Part shown: piece by piece, positions 28,858-38,793 of the stretch
How positions within the stretch are numbered: the first letter of the stretch is position 1
Layout: each line of letters begins with the position of its first letter
Source of the DNA: Peptococcaceae bacterium
GTDB taxonomy: Bacteria; Bacillota; UBA994
Assembly: GCA_018334055.1 (NCBI GenBank)
Contig: JAGXSS010000053.1
Coordinates: forward strand, 1 to 41,468
Length of the DNA stretch: 41,468 bases
Direction of reading: 5' to 3'
Notes under the pieces: model-generated
Told to the model about the DNA's origin: nothing
The model's database searches: none
What the model saw: only the letters and a program-made list of their open reading frames with translations
Position numbers and translations under genes: made by a program

Positions 28858-28890
28858 AACAATCAGTGCCGTGCGCTGGTTGTTTTGTTT
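28858..28890 (+). terminator. Terminator-like hairpin after the relic
   Basis: AACAATCAG (28858-28866) pairs with CTGGTTGTT (28876-28884) with one G-T wobble, nine-base loop, followed by TTGTTT. It probably ended the deleted regulator gene and insulates the pilus locus. Confidence 0.55.
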
Positions 28891-28942
28891 AGGCACCGTC
28901 CTAGGACTAGAGACCTACTTTAAGCTTGTTTTGTCTGGGACT

Positions 28943-29021
28943 GTGGCGCAACAAATCGGGCCCCTAGGTCGATGCGCCGCCACAAAACAAATTGTAGTAT
29001 TAAGCCAGAACGAAGTTTGGC
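28943..29021 (+). promoter_or_regulatory. Structured leader upstream of the flp pilin gene
   Basis: GTGGCGCA (28943-28950) pairs with TGCGCC plus CAC (28973-28983, small bulge) around a loop containing GGGCCC. A second small hairpin (29004-29021, GCCA...TGGC) ends about 15 bases before the ribosome binding site. I recognise no known riboswitch class, and no clear promoter is seen. The stretch 28562-29047 otherwise holds only the repeat copy, two hairpins and the relic. Confidence 0.35.
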
Positions 29022-29047
29022 AAAGAAACAATAAGGAGGTGAGTAAG

Positions 29048-29212
29048 TTGAAACTAATCTCAAGACTGATTAAAGATGAATCCGGCCAAGGCATGGTGGA
29101 ATATGGGTTGATTATTGCGGTGGTGGCTCTCGTTGCCCTTGTTGGGCTGACCGCCTTCGGGGATGACCTGGCAGCCTTTTTCACCGGGTTGGGCGCAAGG
29201 CTCCAACCATAG
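29048..29212 (+). CDS. flp: Flp/Tad major pilin prepilin
   Basis: A 54-residue type IVb prepilin. The charged leader KLISRLIKDESG is followed by the prepilin peptidase site Gly|QGMVEYGL, with Glu at position 5 of the mature chain and a neighbouring Tyr, the Flp signature. A hydrophobic helix IIAVVALVALVGL and a short tail follow. The start is TTG 29048, eight bases after AAGGAGG; no closer ATG or GTG exists, and a longer frame would destroy the leader. It is followed by its own terminator, so more pilin than assembly proteins should be made. Confidence 0.92.
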   Translation: MKLISRLIKDESGQGMVEYGLIIAVVALVALVGLTAFGDDLAAFFTGLGARLQP

Positions 29213-29240
29213 TCATAGGCAAACCCATCGCCATCACAAT

Positions 29241-29275
29241 GCCCTACTTGCGGCAGACAAGTAGGGCCTTTTTTT
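29241..29275 (+). terminator. Rho-independent terminator after flp
   Basis: A perfect 10-bp stem, GCCCTACTTG (29241-29250) with CAAGTAGGGC (29258-29267), seven-base loop, followed by C and seven T. The strongest terminator in the window; the tad assembly genes downstream would be read by readthrough or from an unseen promoter. Confidence 0.92.
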
Positions 29276-29294
29276 CAAAGAAAGGGGGGAGAAC

Positions 29295-29756
29295 ATGATC
29301 CATGCCCTGACATACATGCTCTTGGCTGCCGCTCTTTACGGCGACCTCCGCGAGCGCCGCATCCCCAATATTTTAACCTTTACGGGCATGGGGCTGGGCT
29401 TGATGATGCAGCTGGCTTTCCACGGCTGGGCCGGTCTAGCGAGTAGCTTGCTCGGCCTGGCACTCGGGTTCCTCTTGCTCTTCCCCCTTTTTGCTCTCGG
29501 TAAGTTTGGCGGGGGCGATGTCAAGCTACTGGCCGCCATCGGCGCCCTCCGCGGTCTGCACTTTGTCTGGCGAGCTTCAGTCCTTGGCCTTGTTATGGGC
29601 GGAGTCTTGGCCCTAGGGTTCGTAATCTATCACCGCGAATTCGGTTATGTGGCCATGGGGTTCGCTCACGGTGGGTATCGCACCCAGCGCACCTACCCCT
29701 ATTCCCCGGCCATCGCCCTCGGAGTGCTGTTCGCCGACCTGGGGTGGTTGTTGTGA
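29295..29756 (+). CDS. tadV: Prepilin peptidase TadV/CpaA
   Basis: Membrane aspartyl protease that cleaves Flp prepilin. The 153 residues are mostly transmembrane helices. The catalytic aspartates are Asp17 (YGDLRERRIPN) and Asp75 in the GxGD-like motif FGGGDVKLLAA. It is the short form without the N-methylation domain of PilD, as expected for Tad systems. ATG 29295 follows AAAGGGGGGAG. The stop overlaps the tadE start (GTGA). Confidence 0.9.
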   Translation: MIHALTYMLLAAALYGDLRERRIPNILTFTGMGLGLMMQLAFHGWAGLASSLLGLALGFLLLFPLFALGKFGGGDVKLLAAIGALRGLHFVWRASVLGLVMGGVLALGFVIYHREFGYVAMGFAHGGYRTQRTYPYSPAIALGVLFADLGWLL

Positions 29757-30145
29757 AGACAGCCTTGCAAAGCCAGCGTGGGCAGGCCCTCGTCGAACTG
29801 GCTATCGTGCTACCCATTTTGCTCCTTATCCTCATGGCCATTGTGGACATGGGCCGCATGTACCATGGTTTGCTCAGCGTGACCACCGCCGCCCGAGTTG
29901 GCGCGCGGCAGGCCTCCCTAGGGCAGGCCGATGCCGTTATCCAGGCCGCGGCCTTCGCTGCGGCCGCTCCGCTGGAAACTAACCGCCTTAGGGTACAAAT
30001 TACACCTTCCCAATCCCTGCGCTTCGCCGGCACCGCCATTGAAGTGGTGGTGGAGTACCAACTGGCGATACTCACCCCCGGCATGCAAAACTTCTTTCCC
30101 AACCCCTTTCGGGTTATCGGACGGGCGGTGATGGCGCGTGAGTGA
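29753..30145 (+). CDS. tadE: TadE-like minor pseudopilin
   Basis: A 130-residue single-span protein: QRGQALVELAIVLPILLLILMAIVD at the N-terminus (shown only to identify the TadE domain) is a cleavable prepilin-like segment with Glu in the helix, and the rest is predicted to be extracellular. GTG 29753 overlaps the tadV stop; an in-frame GTG at 29744 is also possible. Minor pilins of this kind start or stabilise the Flp fibre. Overlaps the next gene by eight bases. Confidence 0.8.
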   Translation: MKTALQSQRGQALVELAIVLPILLLILMAIVDMGRMYHGLLSVTTAARVGARQASLGQADAVIQAAAFAAAAPLETNRLRVQITPSQSLRFAGTAIEVVVEYQLAILTPGMQNFFPNPFRVIGRAVMARE

Positions 30146-31034
30146 GAGAAAGGCTGAGCGAGGCGCAGTAACGGTCATCGTCCTGGCGGCAATGGTCGCC
30201 GTCCTAGGCCTGGGTGCCATCGTCATTGATGGCGGCTTGCTCTACCATGAGCAGGCTAAGCTACAGACAGCCGTTGACGCCGTGGCCCTCGCCGGCGCCC
30301 AGGCGCTACCCCTAGGCCACGTAGCTGCCAGAAACGCCGCCGAAAGTGTAGCCCTTAACAACGGCCTAAGTTTGGATGAACTACAACTTGGCGTAGATGC
30401 CGCGGGTGCCGCGGTCACAGCTAGCGCTGCCCGACAAGTGGCGCTCGGCCTGGCGCGCATTCTTGACCACCACCAGGCAACGGTGGGGGCCCGGGCCGAA
30501 GCCCGTCTAAGCGGCCTGACCGGCCTGCAAGGCGTGGCTCCGCTCGGCGTCATCTGGCAAAATTTTGTCTTCGGCCAACTCTATGACATCAAGATGGGTG
30601 CGGGCAGCGGCGGTGGCGGTAACTACGGCGCTTTAGCTCTCGGGGGCACCGGCTCGGCCAATTACCGCGAAAACCTGCGAAGCGGCTACCCGGGGTGGCT
30701 ACACGTGGGCGATACGGTCCTGACAGAGCCCGGCAATATGTCCGGACCCACCAAACAGGCCATTGATGAGCGCTTGGCTGCCTGTCGCGATGGTTGCACC
30801 TTTACCCGCCACACCGCCGATTGCCCTAGGATTATGCTGGTTGCGGTCATACCCGGCCTGCCTAATGGACGAGGCGAGGTGACTATTCTAGGTTTTGCCG
30901 CCTTCTTTGTGGAGGGAGTTACCGGGCAAGGGAACGACAACTTCATTCGCGGCCGTTTTATCCAACTACGGGCACGCGGCGAATCCGGGGGAACCCCAAG
31001 CTTCGGCTTGGCGACGATTAGACTGACACGCTAG
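30138..31034 (+). CDS. TadG-like pilus assembly protein
   Basis: A 298-residue protein beginning ERGAVTVIVLAAMVAVLGLG, a single N-terminal membrane helix of the TadE/G type, then YHEQAKLQTAVDAVALAGAQ, the typical start of the Flp pilus-assembly TadG domain. The extracellular remainder contains Cys residues (CRDGCTFTRHTADCP) and a Gly-rich stretch near residue 155. Full-length TadG of Gram-negatives also has a von Willebrand domain, which I do not see. GTG 30138 overlaps tadE. Confidence 0.75.
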   Translation: MSERKAERGAVTVIVLAAMVAVLGLGAIVIDGGLLYHEQAKLQTAVDAVALAGAQALPLGHVAARNAAESVALNNGLSLDELQLGVDAAGAAVTASAARQVALGLARILDHHQATVGARAEARLSGLTGLQGVAPLGVIWQNFVFGQLYDIKMGAGSGGGGNYGALALGGTGSANYRENLRSGYPGWLHVGDTVLTEPGNMSGPTKQAIDERLAACRDGCTFTRHTADCPRIMLVAVIPGLPNGRGEVTILGFAAFFVEGVTGQGNDNFIRGRFIQLRARGESGGTPSFGLATIRLTR

Positions 31035-31044
31035 GAGGGTATGT

Positions 31045-31749
31045 ATGGACGGCACCAGTAAACGCTTGGCCCTGTTGGCTATTGTTTGCGCTCTCATGGT
31101 GGGGCTTGGTGGGTATATGTTTTTGTCCAACCTTGAGTCCATGGCCATCGCCAAAAGTACGGAAGAAGTCGTGGTGGCCACCAAGAACATCCCCGCTCGG
31201 GTGGCCATCACCCCGGACATGGTCACGGTGGTGCGCATCCCCATCGGCACAAGGCACCAGAGCTCGGTCCGACACGAAAGCGAGGTCGTGGGGGCCTTTA
31301 CCATTCAGCCTATAATACAGGGGGAGCAAATTATCACCCCGCGCTTATTTGCCTCCGCTGCCCAATCAGGCCTCTCCTTCTTGCTTAACTTGGGGTACCG
31401 GGCGATGAGCATCCGCATCGATGAGCAAATTGCGGTCGCCAACCAAGTGCGCCCGGGGGATTTTGTCGACATCATCGTCAGCTACGATTTACCTACCCAG
31501 GAGAGAACACCTGCCTCTAGCCTTGTGCTGCAAAATATCCGCGTCCTGGCTGTCGGCGAAGCGGTAACACCCGGCGCCACCCCCTCGGCTGCGGCCGAAA
31601 CTATGACCCTTGAGGTTACGCCTGAGCAAGCCGAACGCCTGGTGTGGGCGGAGGATTATGGCAAAATACGACTGTTATTAAGGCCCGTGGCCGACCACCT
31701 CAAGGTCACCACCCAGGGTATCACCGGCCAGACCATCATCGAACGCTAA
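31045..31749 (+). CDS. cpaB: CpaB/RcpC pilus assembly protein
   Basis: A 234-residue protein with one N-terminal membrane helix (about residues 8-28) followed by a SAF domain (VVVATKNIPARVAITPDMV) and the RcpC/CpaB domain (SIRIDEQIAVANQVRPGDFVDI). In Gram-negatives CpaB works with the outer-membrane secretin; no secretin gene is present here, so it must act at the cell wall or cytoplasmic membrane. Start ATG 31045 with AGGAGGG upstream; an ATG four bases earlier is out of frame. Confidence 0.88.
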   Translation: MDGTSKRLALLAIVCALMVGLGGYMFLSNLESMAIAKSTEEVVVATKNIPARVAITPDMVTVVRIPIGTRHQSSVRHESEVVGAFTIQPIIQGEQIITPRLFASAAQSGLSFLLNLGYRAMSIRIDEQIAVANQVRPGDFVDIIVSYDLPTQERTPASSLVLQNIRVLAVGEAVTPGATPSAAAETMTLEVTPEQAERLVWAEDYGKIRLLLRPVADHLKVTTQGITGQTIIER

Positions 31750-31766
31750 GAATAGGAGGAGTTGCC

Positions 31767-32971
31767 ATGCCCGACAAACACAGAACCGTGCTCATCGTTG
31801 ATGATGCCGCCGCCACGCGCGAGAGCATACGTCGCCTGCTCGAGCTCTCTGTCGGCATGCAAGTGGTGGGTGAGGCTGAACATGGCGAGGCCGCTATCAG
31901 CCAAGTAAATCTGCTACGCCCCAATATCGTCTTAATGGACATCAACATGCCGGGCATGGACGGCATCACCGCCACGGAGAAGATTTGCGCCGTTCATCAG
32001 GAGACCGTGGTAATAGTAATTTCGGTGCAGGGAGAGATGGAGTACCTGCGCAAGGCGATGATTGCCGGGGCGAAAGACTACTTGGTCAAGCCCTTTGGCG
32101 CCGACGAGTTGGCTGAATGCATCCAAAGAACTTGGGAGCGGGAAGCCCAGCGGCGAAGGAATATGGTCGGCCCAGCCCAACAGCAATCGGCCAAGCGGCC
32201 GGGCAAGGTCCTGGCCATCTTCGGCCCTAAGGGCGGCGTGGGTAAGACGACGCTCGCGGTCAACATTGGAGCTGTACTGGCCACCGAGCGCCGACTGCGC
32301 ACCTGCGTGGTGGATTTGTCGCTCCAGTTTGGTGATGTATGCGTTTTGCTGGGCTTAGTACCGCGCCGCACCATCAGTGACTTGGTCAGCGAAAACACCC
32401 TCGACAAAGATACCATTTTACCCTACTTGCAAAACCACCCCAGCGGACTCAAAGTCTTGCCGGCACCTCTTTCGCCCGAACACGCCGAGTACATCACTCC
32501 CGAGCATGTCGCCCAGCTTCTTTCCACCCTGCGCGACATGTTTGACTATGTGATTGTCGATATTCCAGCCAATTTTCAGGATTTGACCCTCATGGCTTTA
32601 GACGCCGCCGACCGCATCTTGATGGTGGGCACGATGGACATAGCCGCCCTGAAGAACATGAAACTGTCGCTTGAGCTCATGAAACGGCTGAATTATCCCA
32701 CTGACAAGCTCTTTACCATTATCAATCGCGCCGGCTATGACTACGGTATAAAATTTAAGGACCTTGAAAGTACCTTGGGGCGCCCCATCAATTTTTATAT
32801 CCAGACTGACGAGCAGACCGCCGTTATCGCCACTAATCGCGGCATTCCCTTTGTGCTCGACCAAGCCGAATCTAAGCTGGCGCGGCGCATGCGTGACTTG
32901 GTAGATGAGCATATCGCCCCGCGAGCACAGGAGGAGGAAGCGACGGGCTTTTGGCGCCGCCGTAAAGCAAG

Positions 32972-32975
<4 letters not shown>
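31767..32975 (+). CDS. TadZ/CpaE: receiver domain plus MinD-like ATPase
   Basis: A 402-residue protein that positions the Tad apparatus. Residues 1-125 form a receiver domain with Asp12-Asp13 and phospho-acceptor Asp58 (VLMDINMPGMDG) and Lys in LVKPF. Residues 145-385 are a ParA/MinD ATPase with deviant Walker A GPKGGVGKT (about 153-161). Unlike many TadZ proteins, the receiver seems to keep all phosphorylation residues, so control by a kinase is possible. ATG 31767 follows AGGAGGAG; the longer open frame overlaps cpaB. The stop overlaps tadA (ATGA). Confidence 0.9.
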
Positions 32976-34321
<1,346 letters not shown>

Positions 34322-34332
34322 GAGGCGAGGTC

Positions 34333-35283
34333 ATGACTCTATTTTTGGCAATTGCGGCTGGTCTGACCACGGGGCTGGCCCTCTGGGCTTTGCTCAGGGG
34401 GCTCTATCGGCGGCGGTATGCGGTGATACTACGCCTAAAAGAATACAGTACCGAAAATCGCAACCCTAAAGCGGAGCGAACCCCTAGGGACAAAGGTCCG
34501 TCTAGCTTGCGCCGGGCCTTGAGCAAGCTGGCCCCCAGAAATCTCAGCCGGCGCTACACCGCCACCTTGCAACAGGCCGGAGTCATGCTCAAGGGCGAGG
34601 AAATGGTAGTGGGCATCGGTCTTTGTGCGCTCATCGGAGCCCTTTTGGGAGCTTTGACTTGGTCTTACTTGGGCCTCGTGCTCGGCGCCTTGCTCGGCAG
34701 CCAAGTGCCTTCACAGTTGTTGCAAAGCCACCTCCGGCGGCGCCTGCGGTCAACCGAAGGCCAACTCTTTGAAATGCTCACCCTCTCGGCCAATGCCCTG
34801 CGGGCGGGGAATAGCCTGTTCCAAGCGCTAGACCTCGCCGGCCGCGAGATGCCCGACCCCCTGGGTGCAGAATTAAAGCGCACCTTACGGGAAATTGGTT
34901 TAGGCCTGACAGTGGAGGAAGCCCTGCAAGGGCTGGTGGCGCGAGTTCCCAGCCCTGACCTAGACCTGGTGGTCACGGCAATCCTCATTCAACGCCAAGT
35001 AGGCGGAGACCTAGCCGGCATTCTCGACAGTATCGCCTCCACCATCCGCCAAAGACAACAGCAGAAAGTGAAATTGCGCACCCTGACCGCCCAGGGGAGA
35101 TTATCCGGCATGGTCATTGCCGGGCTGCCCTTCTTGTTGCTTCTCGCCCTGCAATTCATGAACCCGGACTACATCAGCTTGCTTTGGACCGAACCCTTAG
35201 GGCTGGCGATGCTTCTTATGGGACTGGTCAGTCAAATCATCGGCATGGTGCTTATCAATAAAATCATCAAGGTGGAAATGTAG
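34333..35283 (+). CDS. tadB: Tad membrane platform protein TadB
   Basis: A 316-residue inner-membrane protein with a T2SSF domain (EGQLFEMLTLSANALRAG and RQVGGDLAGILDSIASTIRQR). There are an N-terminal helix, a central pair of helices and two C-terminal helices. It forms the assembly platform with TadC and contacts TadA. ATG 34333 follows TAGGAGGCGAGG. Confidence 0.9.
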   Translation: MTLFLAIAAGLTTGLALWALLRGLYRRRYAVILRLKEYSTENRNPKAERTPRDKGPSSLRRALSKLAPRNLSRRYTATLQQAGVMLKGEEMVVGIGLCALIGALLGALTWSYLGLVLGALLGSQVPSQLLQSHLRRRLRSTEGQLFEMLTLSANALRAGNSLFQALDLAGREMPDPLGAELKRTLREIGLGLTVEEALQGLVARVPSPDLDLVVTAILIQRQVGGDLAGILDSIASTIRQRQQQKVKLRTLTAQGRLSGMVIAGLPFLLLLALQFMNPDYISLLWTEPLGLAMLLMGLVSQIIGMVLINKIIKVEM

Positions 35284-35297
35284 GAGGAGGGATTGCC

Positions 35298-36221
35298 ATG
35301 GCCGCCATCATCGCCCTTGCCCTTTTTGGATTCACTCTGGGCGTTGGCTTATGGACTCTGCGCTACCGCTATGCGCAACGCCTGCAATTGGAGACCCGCC
35401 TTGACGGCGTCAGAGCGCTGCAGCTGTCGCTTGCCCCCGCTGAACTGACAGAAATGGAGTCTCCGCTTCTTCGACGCACATTCTACCCTTTGCTTCGTGC
35501 CGCCGGTCGTTCCTTGCAGAGGCTGGCGCCGACTGCCTTGAAGGATGCCCTCGCCCAGCGCCTCATCCTCGCCGGGCTTGGGGTTACAGCCGAGCAATAC
35601 GCGGGCTGGTACCTGGTCGCCGCCGTCGGCGGCGCGCTACTCGGTGCCCTCTGGTCGCTGGCCGGAGAAAGTCAAGGACTATCGGCGGTCGGCAAACTCC
35701 TGCTGCTATCCGGTGGAGGAGCCTTGTTGCCTGACCTTAATCTCCGCCAAACCATCCGCACAAGACAGCTTGCTATCCTGCGGGCTTTGCCCGATGTGCT
35801 CGACCTACTCACGGTCAGCGTTAAAGCCGGGCTGGGTTTTGACAGCGCCCTTTTAAAAGTCACCGAAAAAATGGCCGGCCCCCTGCCTCAAGAGATGCAA
35901 TTAGTACTGCATGAAATCAAGATGGGCGTCTTGCGCCGGGACGCTTTGAAGGCCTTAGCGAAGCGCACAGGGGTGAAAGAACTACAGTCCTTCGTGGGCA
36001 CCATTATTCAAGCCGACCAGCTCGGAGTGAGCATCAACAATGTGCTGCAGTTACAAGCCGACAGCCTGCGTGAGAGCCGCCGCCAAGTGGCTGAAGAAAG
36101 GGCCATGCAGGCGCCGGTCAAGATGCTCTTCCCGTTAGTGCTGTTCATCTTTCCCACCTTATTTATTGTCTTGCTCGGCCCCGCGGTGCTCCAGATAATT
36201 AAACAATTCGCCGCTATGTAG
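35298..36221 (+). CDS. tadC: Tad membrane platform protein TadC
   Basis: A 307-residue partner of TadB with a T2SSF domain (LDLLTVSVKAGLGFDSALLKV and IIQADQLGVSINNVLQLQA). An N-terminal helix, a pair near residues 100-150 and a C-terminal hydrophobic helix (LVLFIFPTLFIVLLGPAVLQ) are visible. ATG 35298 follows GGAGGAGGG, 14 bases after tadB. Last core tad gene. Confidence 0.9.
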   Translation: MAAIIALALFGFTLGVGLWTLRYRYAQRLQLETRLDGVRALQLSLAPAELTEMESPLLRRTFYPLLRAAGRSLQRLAPTALKDALAQRLILAGLGVTAEQYAGWYLVAAVGGALLGALWSLAGESQGLSAVGKLLLLSGGGALLPDLNLRQTIRTRQLAILRALPDVLDLLTVSVKAGLGFDSALLKVTEKMAGPLPQEMQLVLHEIKMGVLRRDALKALAKRTGVKELQSFVGTIIQADQLGVSINNVLQLQADSLRESRRQVAEERAMQAPVKMLFPLVLFIFPTLFIVLLGPAVLQIIKQFAAM

Positions 36222-36229
36222 GAGGAACT

Positions 36230-36586
36230 GTGATCTACAATTACTCACGTCAGGCTGTCGTGTGCCAGGAGGTCGACATTGCCTCTACCTTCCTTGGGCG
36301 TCTCTGCGGATTAATGTTCAGAACAAGCATCAAAGCCACCGCGGGACTGCTCTTAACACCCTGTCGCGCCGTCCACACTTGCTTCATGCGCTTCCCGGTT
36401 GACGTGGTCTTTGTCGATCGGCACTGCCGAGTGGTAGGGATAGAAATGGGAATAAAACCATGGCGCATTAGTAAAGTGTACCGAACCGCTCGATATGCCT
36501 TAGAGGTGCCCGCCGGCCGAGTCATAGCGTCCGGCACTAAAGTCGGCGATACACTGGGCATAGAAACTTACCCTGCCCACACTTAG
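36230..36586 (+). CDS. DUF192 family protein
   Basis: A 118-residue protein with the DUF192 pattern: FLGRLCGLMFRTSI, then CRAVHTCFMRFPVDVVFVD, and ALEVPAGRVIASGTKVGDTL. The family function is unknown. It starts with GTG 36230 after a perfect GGAGGA, eight bases from the tadC stop, so it belongs to the tad operon. DUF192 genes occur at the end of tad loci in other Gram-positive genomes in my recollection. Several Cys residues (VVCQEV, GRLCGL, TPCRAV, HTCFM, RHCRV) are unusual for so short a cytosolic or secreted protein. Confidence 0.85.
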   Translation: MIYNYSRQAVVCQEVDIASTFLGRLCGLMFRTSIKATAGLLLTPCRAVHTCFMRFPVDVVFVDRHCRVVGIEMGIKPWRISKVYRTARYALEVPAGRVIASGTKVGDTLGIETYPAHT

Positions 36587-36601
36587 ACTGCAAACTCCCC
36601 T

Positions 36602-36632
36602 AACTGCCACGGCCATGTCCGGCGTGGCAGTT
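36602..36632 (+). terminator. Hairpin after the tad operon
   Basis: A perfect 10-bp stem, AACTGCCACG with CGTGGCAGTT, and an 11-base loop. No real T-run follows, so it is a probable but weak intrinsic terminator, 16 bases after the DUF192 stop. Confidence 0.55.
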
Positions 36633-36752
36633 GTACTGGAACCATGATATAACCCCGCCTTTGACAGTCCATTGCGAAAAGAATACGGCTATGTCCTTGT
36701 CAATACAGGGTCTGCGGCCGTGGTGCTCCGACAACTAGGATGTTAGGACAAT

Positions 36753-36835
36753 GTAGCGCCGGCACACAAAGCCGGCGACCTCGGCGGTTTTGGTTACGAT
36801 CTGGGAGGGTCGGCGTGCCATGTCACGCCGCTACC
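36753..36835 (+). repeat. Complete palindromic repeat element (two hairpins)
   Basis: The clearest single copy of the family. Left hairpin 36753-36780 (stem CGCCGGC/GCCGGCG), 27-base spacer containing GGTTACGATC, right hairpin 36808-36835 (stem CGGCGTG/CACGCCG). The ends GTAGC...GCTAC and the inner GGCGACC...GGTCGGC are inverted relative to each other, so the whole unit is also a loose palindrome. The rest of 36587-36919 holds the hairpin at 36602 and the 19-base GGGGACAG motif at 36891-36909; I see no gene. Confidence 0.85.
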
Positions 36836-36919
36836 TAGGATGCTGTGCCACCCCAAATCCCTTGACGATAGTTGCGGCTTAGGCAAACAGAGGGGACAGA
36901 CCCTTTTGTTTTAGTAGGA

Positions 36920-38691
36920 CTAGACGCGAGCATCTTGCCAACCGCCGTGATTAAAACGCCAGTAAGCACATAGACCCCGCGTCACTTGATCGAGCGACAT
37001 GGCGATCCACGCGCCGGTTAACCCCCACCCGAGATAATTGACCAGCAGGTTGGCGAGTGTCACCCTCACGCCCCATATGCCGATTAGAGTGATGAACATG
37101 ACGAAGCGCGTATCGCCTGAGCCGCGCAGTGAACCCATCATGACAAAATTCGATGCCATCATGGGCTGTACTAAAGCTATGATGCGCAGGCAGATGACCC
37201 CGAGACGCACTACCTCGGGGTCGTTTGTGTATAAACGCAGAAGATGCGCCGGAAATAAAAAGAGAATGATGCCAACCGTCCCCATGAACATCATGGCGAG
37301 CTGCCTAGCCTCAAGGCCAAATTTCTTGGCCAAGTCCGGCCGCCCGGCACCCAGCGCCTGCCCCACTAAAGTGGTCGAGGCCATGGCGAAGCCCATGCCG
37401 GGGGTGAACGAAATCCCCTCGATATTTATGGCTAGGAGGTGTGCCGCATACGGCACCGTCCCTAAGCCAGCCACGATGCGGGCAAAAAGCATCATCCCAA
37501 AACGCATGGTCAATTGCTCGCCTGAAGCCGGCAAACCAACACGCAAAATGCGGCGCATGACCGCTAGGTCCGGCCGCCAACTGTCCTTAAGGCGCAAGCA
37601 AAGAACGCACTTGCCGGAGAAAAACACTCCAACAACCAGGAGCATGGCTACGAAGCGGCTAAATAGCGTTGCATAGCCCGCCCCTGCCACGCCAAGCGCC
37701 GGAAAACCGAAGTGACCGAAGATGAGCAGGTAGTTACCCACCACATTGATGAGATTGGCGATGATATTTACCCGCATCGGGGTTTTCATATCACCTGCGC
37801 CGCGCAGCACGCCGTTTAAGATAATCTTGACACTCCCCATGCCTAAAGGCAGAGGATTCTTGGGTGATTAAACCGAGGTCCATTTCTGGTATCGGAGTAT
37901 GACCCCAAGTTCAGGGCTGTGCCATCAGCCCGTCCCAGACCAGAGCATATTAGCTGTCTGGGCTGATAGACTATTACCATCTATCATAGGCAGTTTAATG
38001 TCGTGCCAGACTGTGCTTACAGTTTTACGCACAAAGCAATTTTTGTGCAACCGCATACTGTTTTCAAAGATCAGGCGTTTTAACGACTTGTGCATGTCGC
38101 CATCAAAGATGGATTATCTAATTATACCACATCGTGGTATAAAAAACAACTTGCGCCTTATATCCCCATAGCTGAAGCAAGGGGCTTTACGGCACTTTCG
38201 GTAATGAGGGAAAAAAGCAGGCTGGTGCCCACTATGCGGGTATACATGATAGCGTTAGGCGCAACAGCCGGCTCAGCGCCCATGAAGGCAATGATTAGGG
38301 GTGCGGCGAAGTACACACCAGCGGCCAACAGACCGGAAAGCAGCACCGCCAAGGTGAATGATTGCCTGGCGGCATGGTTCGCGCCGGGGATGTCTCTCGC
38401 ACCCATAAGCCTCGCAATGAGGGCGGTGTTGCCGACCGTGACTGCGGAAAATAGGGCTTGGGCAGTAAACATGGGTTGATTGCTGAGGCCCACCGCGGCG
38501 ATGGCCCCCGCGCCCAAACTCCCCACCATCATCATGTCGACGATGTTAACCAAGGTCATGAGCACCTGCTCCGCCATCGCCGGCAGCGCTAAGCGCAATA
38601 CTTGGGAGCGGATCTCGCCCTTTTCTGGTTCATGCCCTAAATCATGAAATGTAATCGGTGCGCTGGCTGATGGGGTCGTCGCTGTGCCCAT
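36920..38691 (-). pseudogene. MATE-family efflux transporter, split by a mobile element
   Basis: The N-terminal half (38691-38194) reads QVLRLALPAMAEQVLMTLVNIVD and on to RIVGTSLLFSLITES. The C-terminal half (37831-36920) reads VKIILNGVLRGAGDMKTPMR and on to the end. Between them lies a 362-bp insertion (37832-38193). Joining base 38194 directly to 37831 keeps the frame exactly and gives LLFSLITESVKIILNGV, a normal MATE middle, with about 469 residues in total. ATG 38691, seven bases after GGGGG, is the likely start because the promoter lies at 38725-38753; longer starts overlap it. As it stands the gene can make only a truncated N-terminal half. MATE proteins export drugs or metabolites with Na+ or H+. 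Confidence 0.92.
37832..38193. mobile_element. Non-autonomous IS200/IS605-like element, 362 bp
   Basis: Inserted directly after TTGAC (37827-37831) inside the MATE gene, with no target duplication; excision on paper restores the reading frame. The left part begins ACTCCCCATGCCTAAAGGC, with a small GCCT/AGGC hairpin at 37841-37850. A longer stem lies at 37924-37967. The right part contains a 9-bp-arm hairpin at 38122-38142 and ends in a GAAGC...GGCTT hairpin. No transposase or TnpB frame is present. Target-specific insertion without duplication and subterminal hairpins are traits of the IS200/IS605 superfamily. A second copy starts at 41329, also after TTGAC. Boundaries may shift by 3 bp because ACT occurs at both ends. 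Confidence 0.8.
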
Positions 38692-38724
38692 GTTCATGCC
38701 CCCTAGTATTTCGCCTACAATAAT

Positions 38725-38753
38725 AAAGTACAGGGCCATAAACAAGAAGTCAA
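38725..38753 (-). promoter_or_regulatory. Promoter of the MATE gene
   Basis: Minus strand: -35 TTGACT (38753-38748), 17-bp spacer, -10 TACTTT (38730-38725). Transcription would start near 38718. On the plus strand TGCTAAAAT (38765-38773) is an extended -10-like sequence that may serve the divergent transporter gene. Confidence 0.5.
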
Positions 38754-38793
38754 GTCCATGGGTATGCTAAAATAGGCGAAAGGGGGTTAGAAT

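Noticed and set aside
28844-29047. Cyclic-di-GMP (GEMM) riboswitch before the pilin gene
   Set aside because: The conserved core segments of GEMM-I and GEMM-II are not found; only generic stems are visible.
36920-37840. The C-terminal MATE half as a separate gene with an ATG at 37840
   Set aside because: The ATG and first two codons come from the inserted element, there is no ribosome binding site, and half a MATE protein lacks the first six helices.
38122-38142. Intrinsic terminator inside the mobile element
   Set aside because: On the plus strand the hairpin is followed by A residues, and on the minus strand the T-run precedes it, so it does not have terminator polarity.
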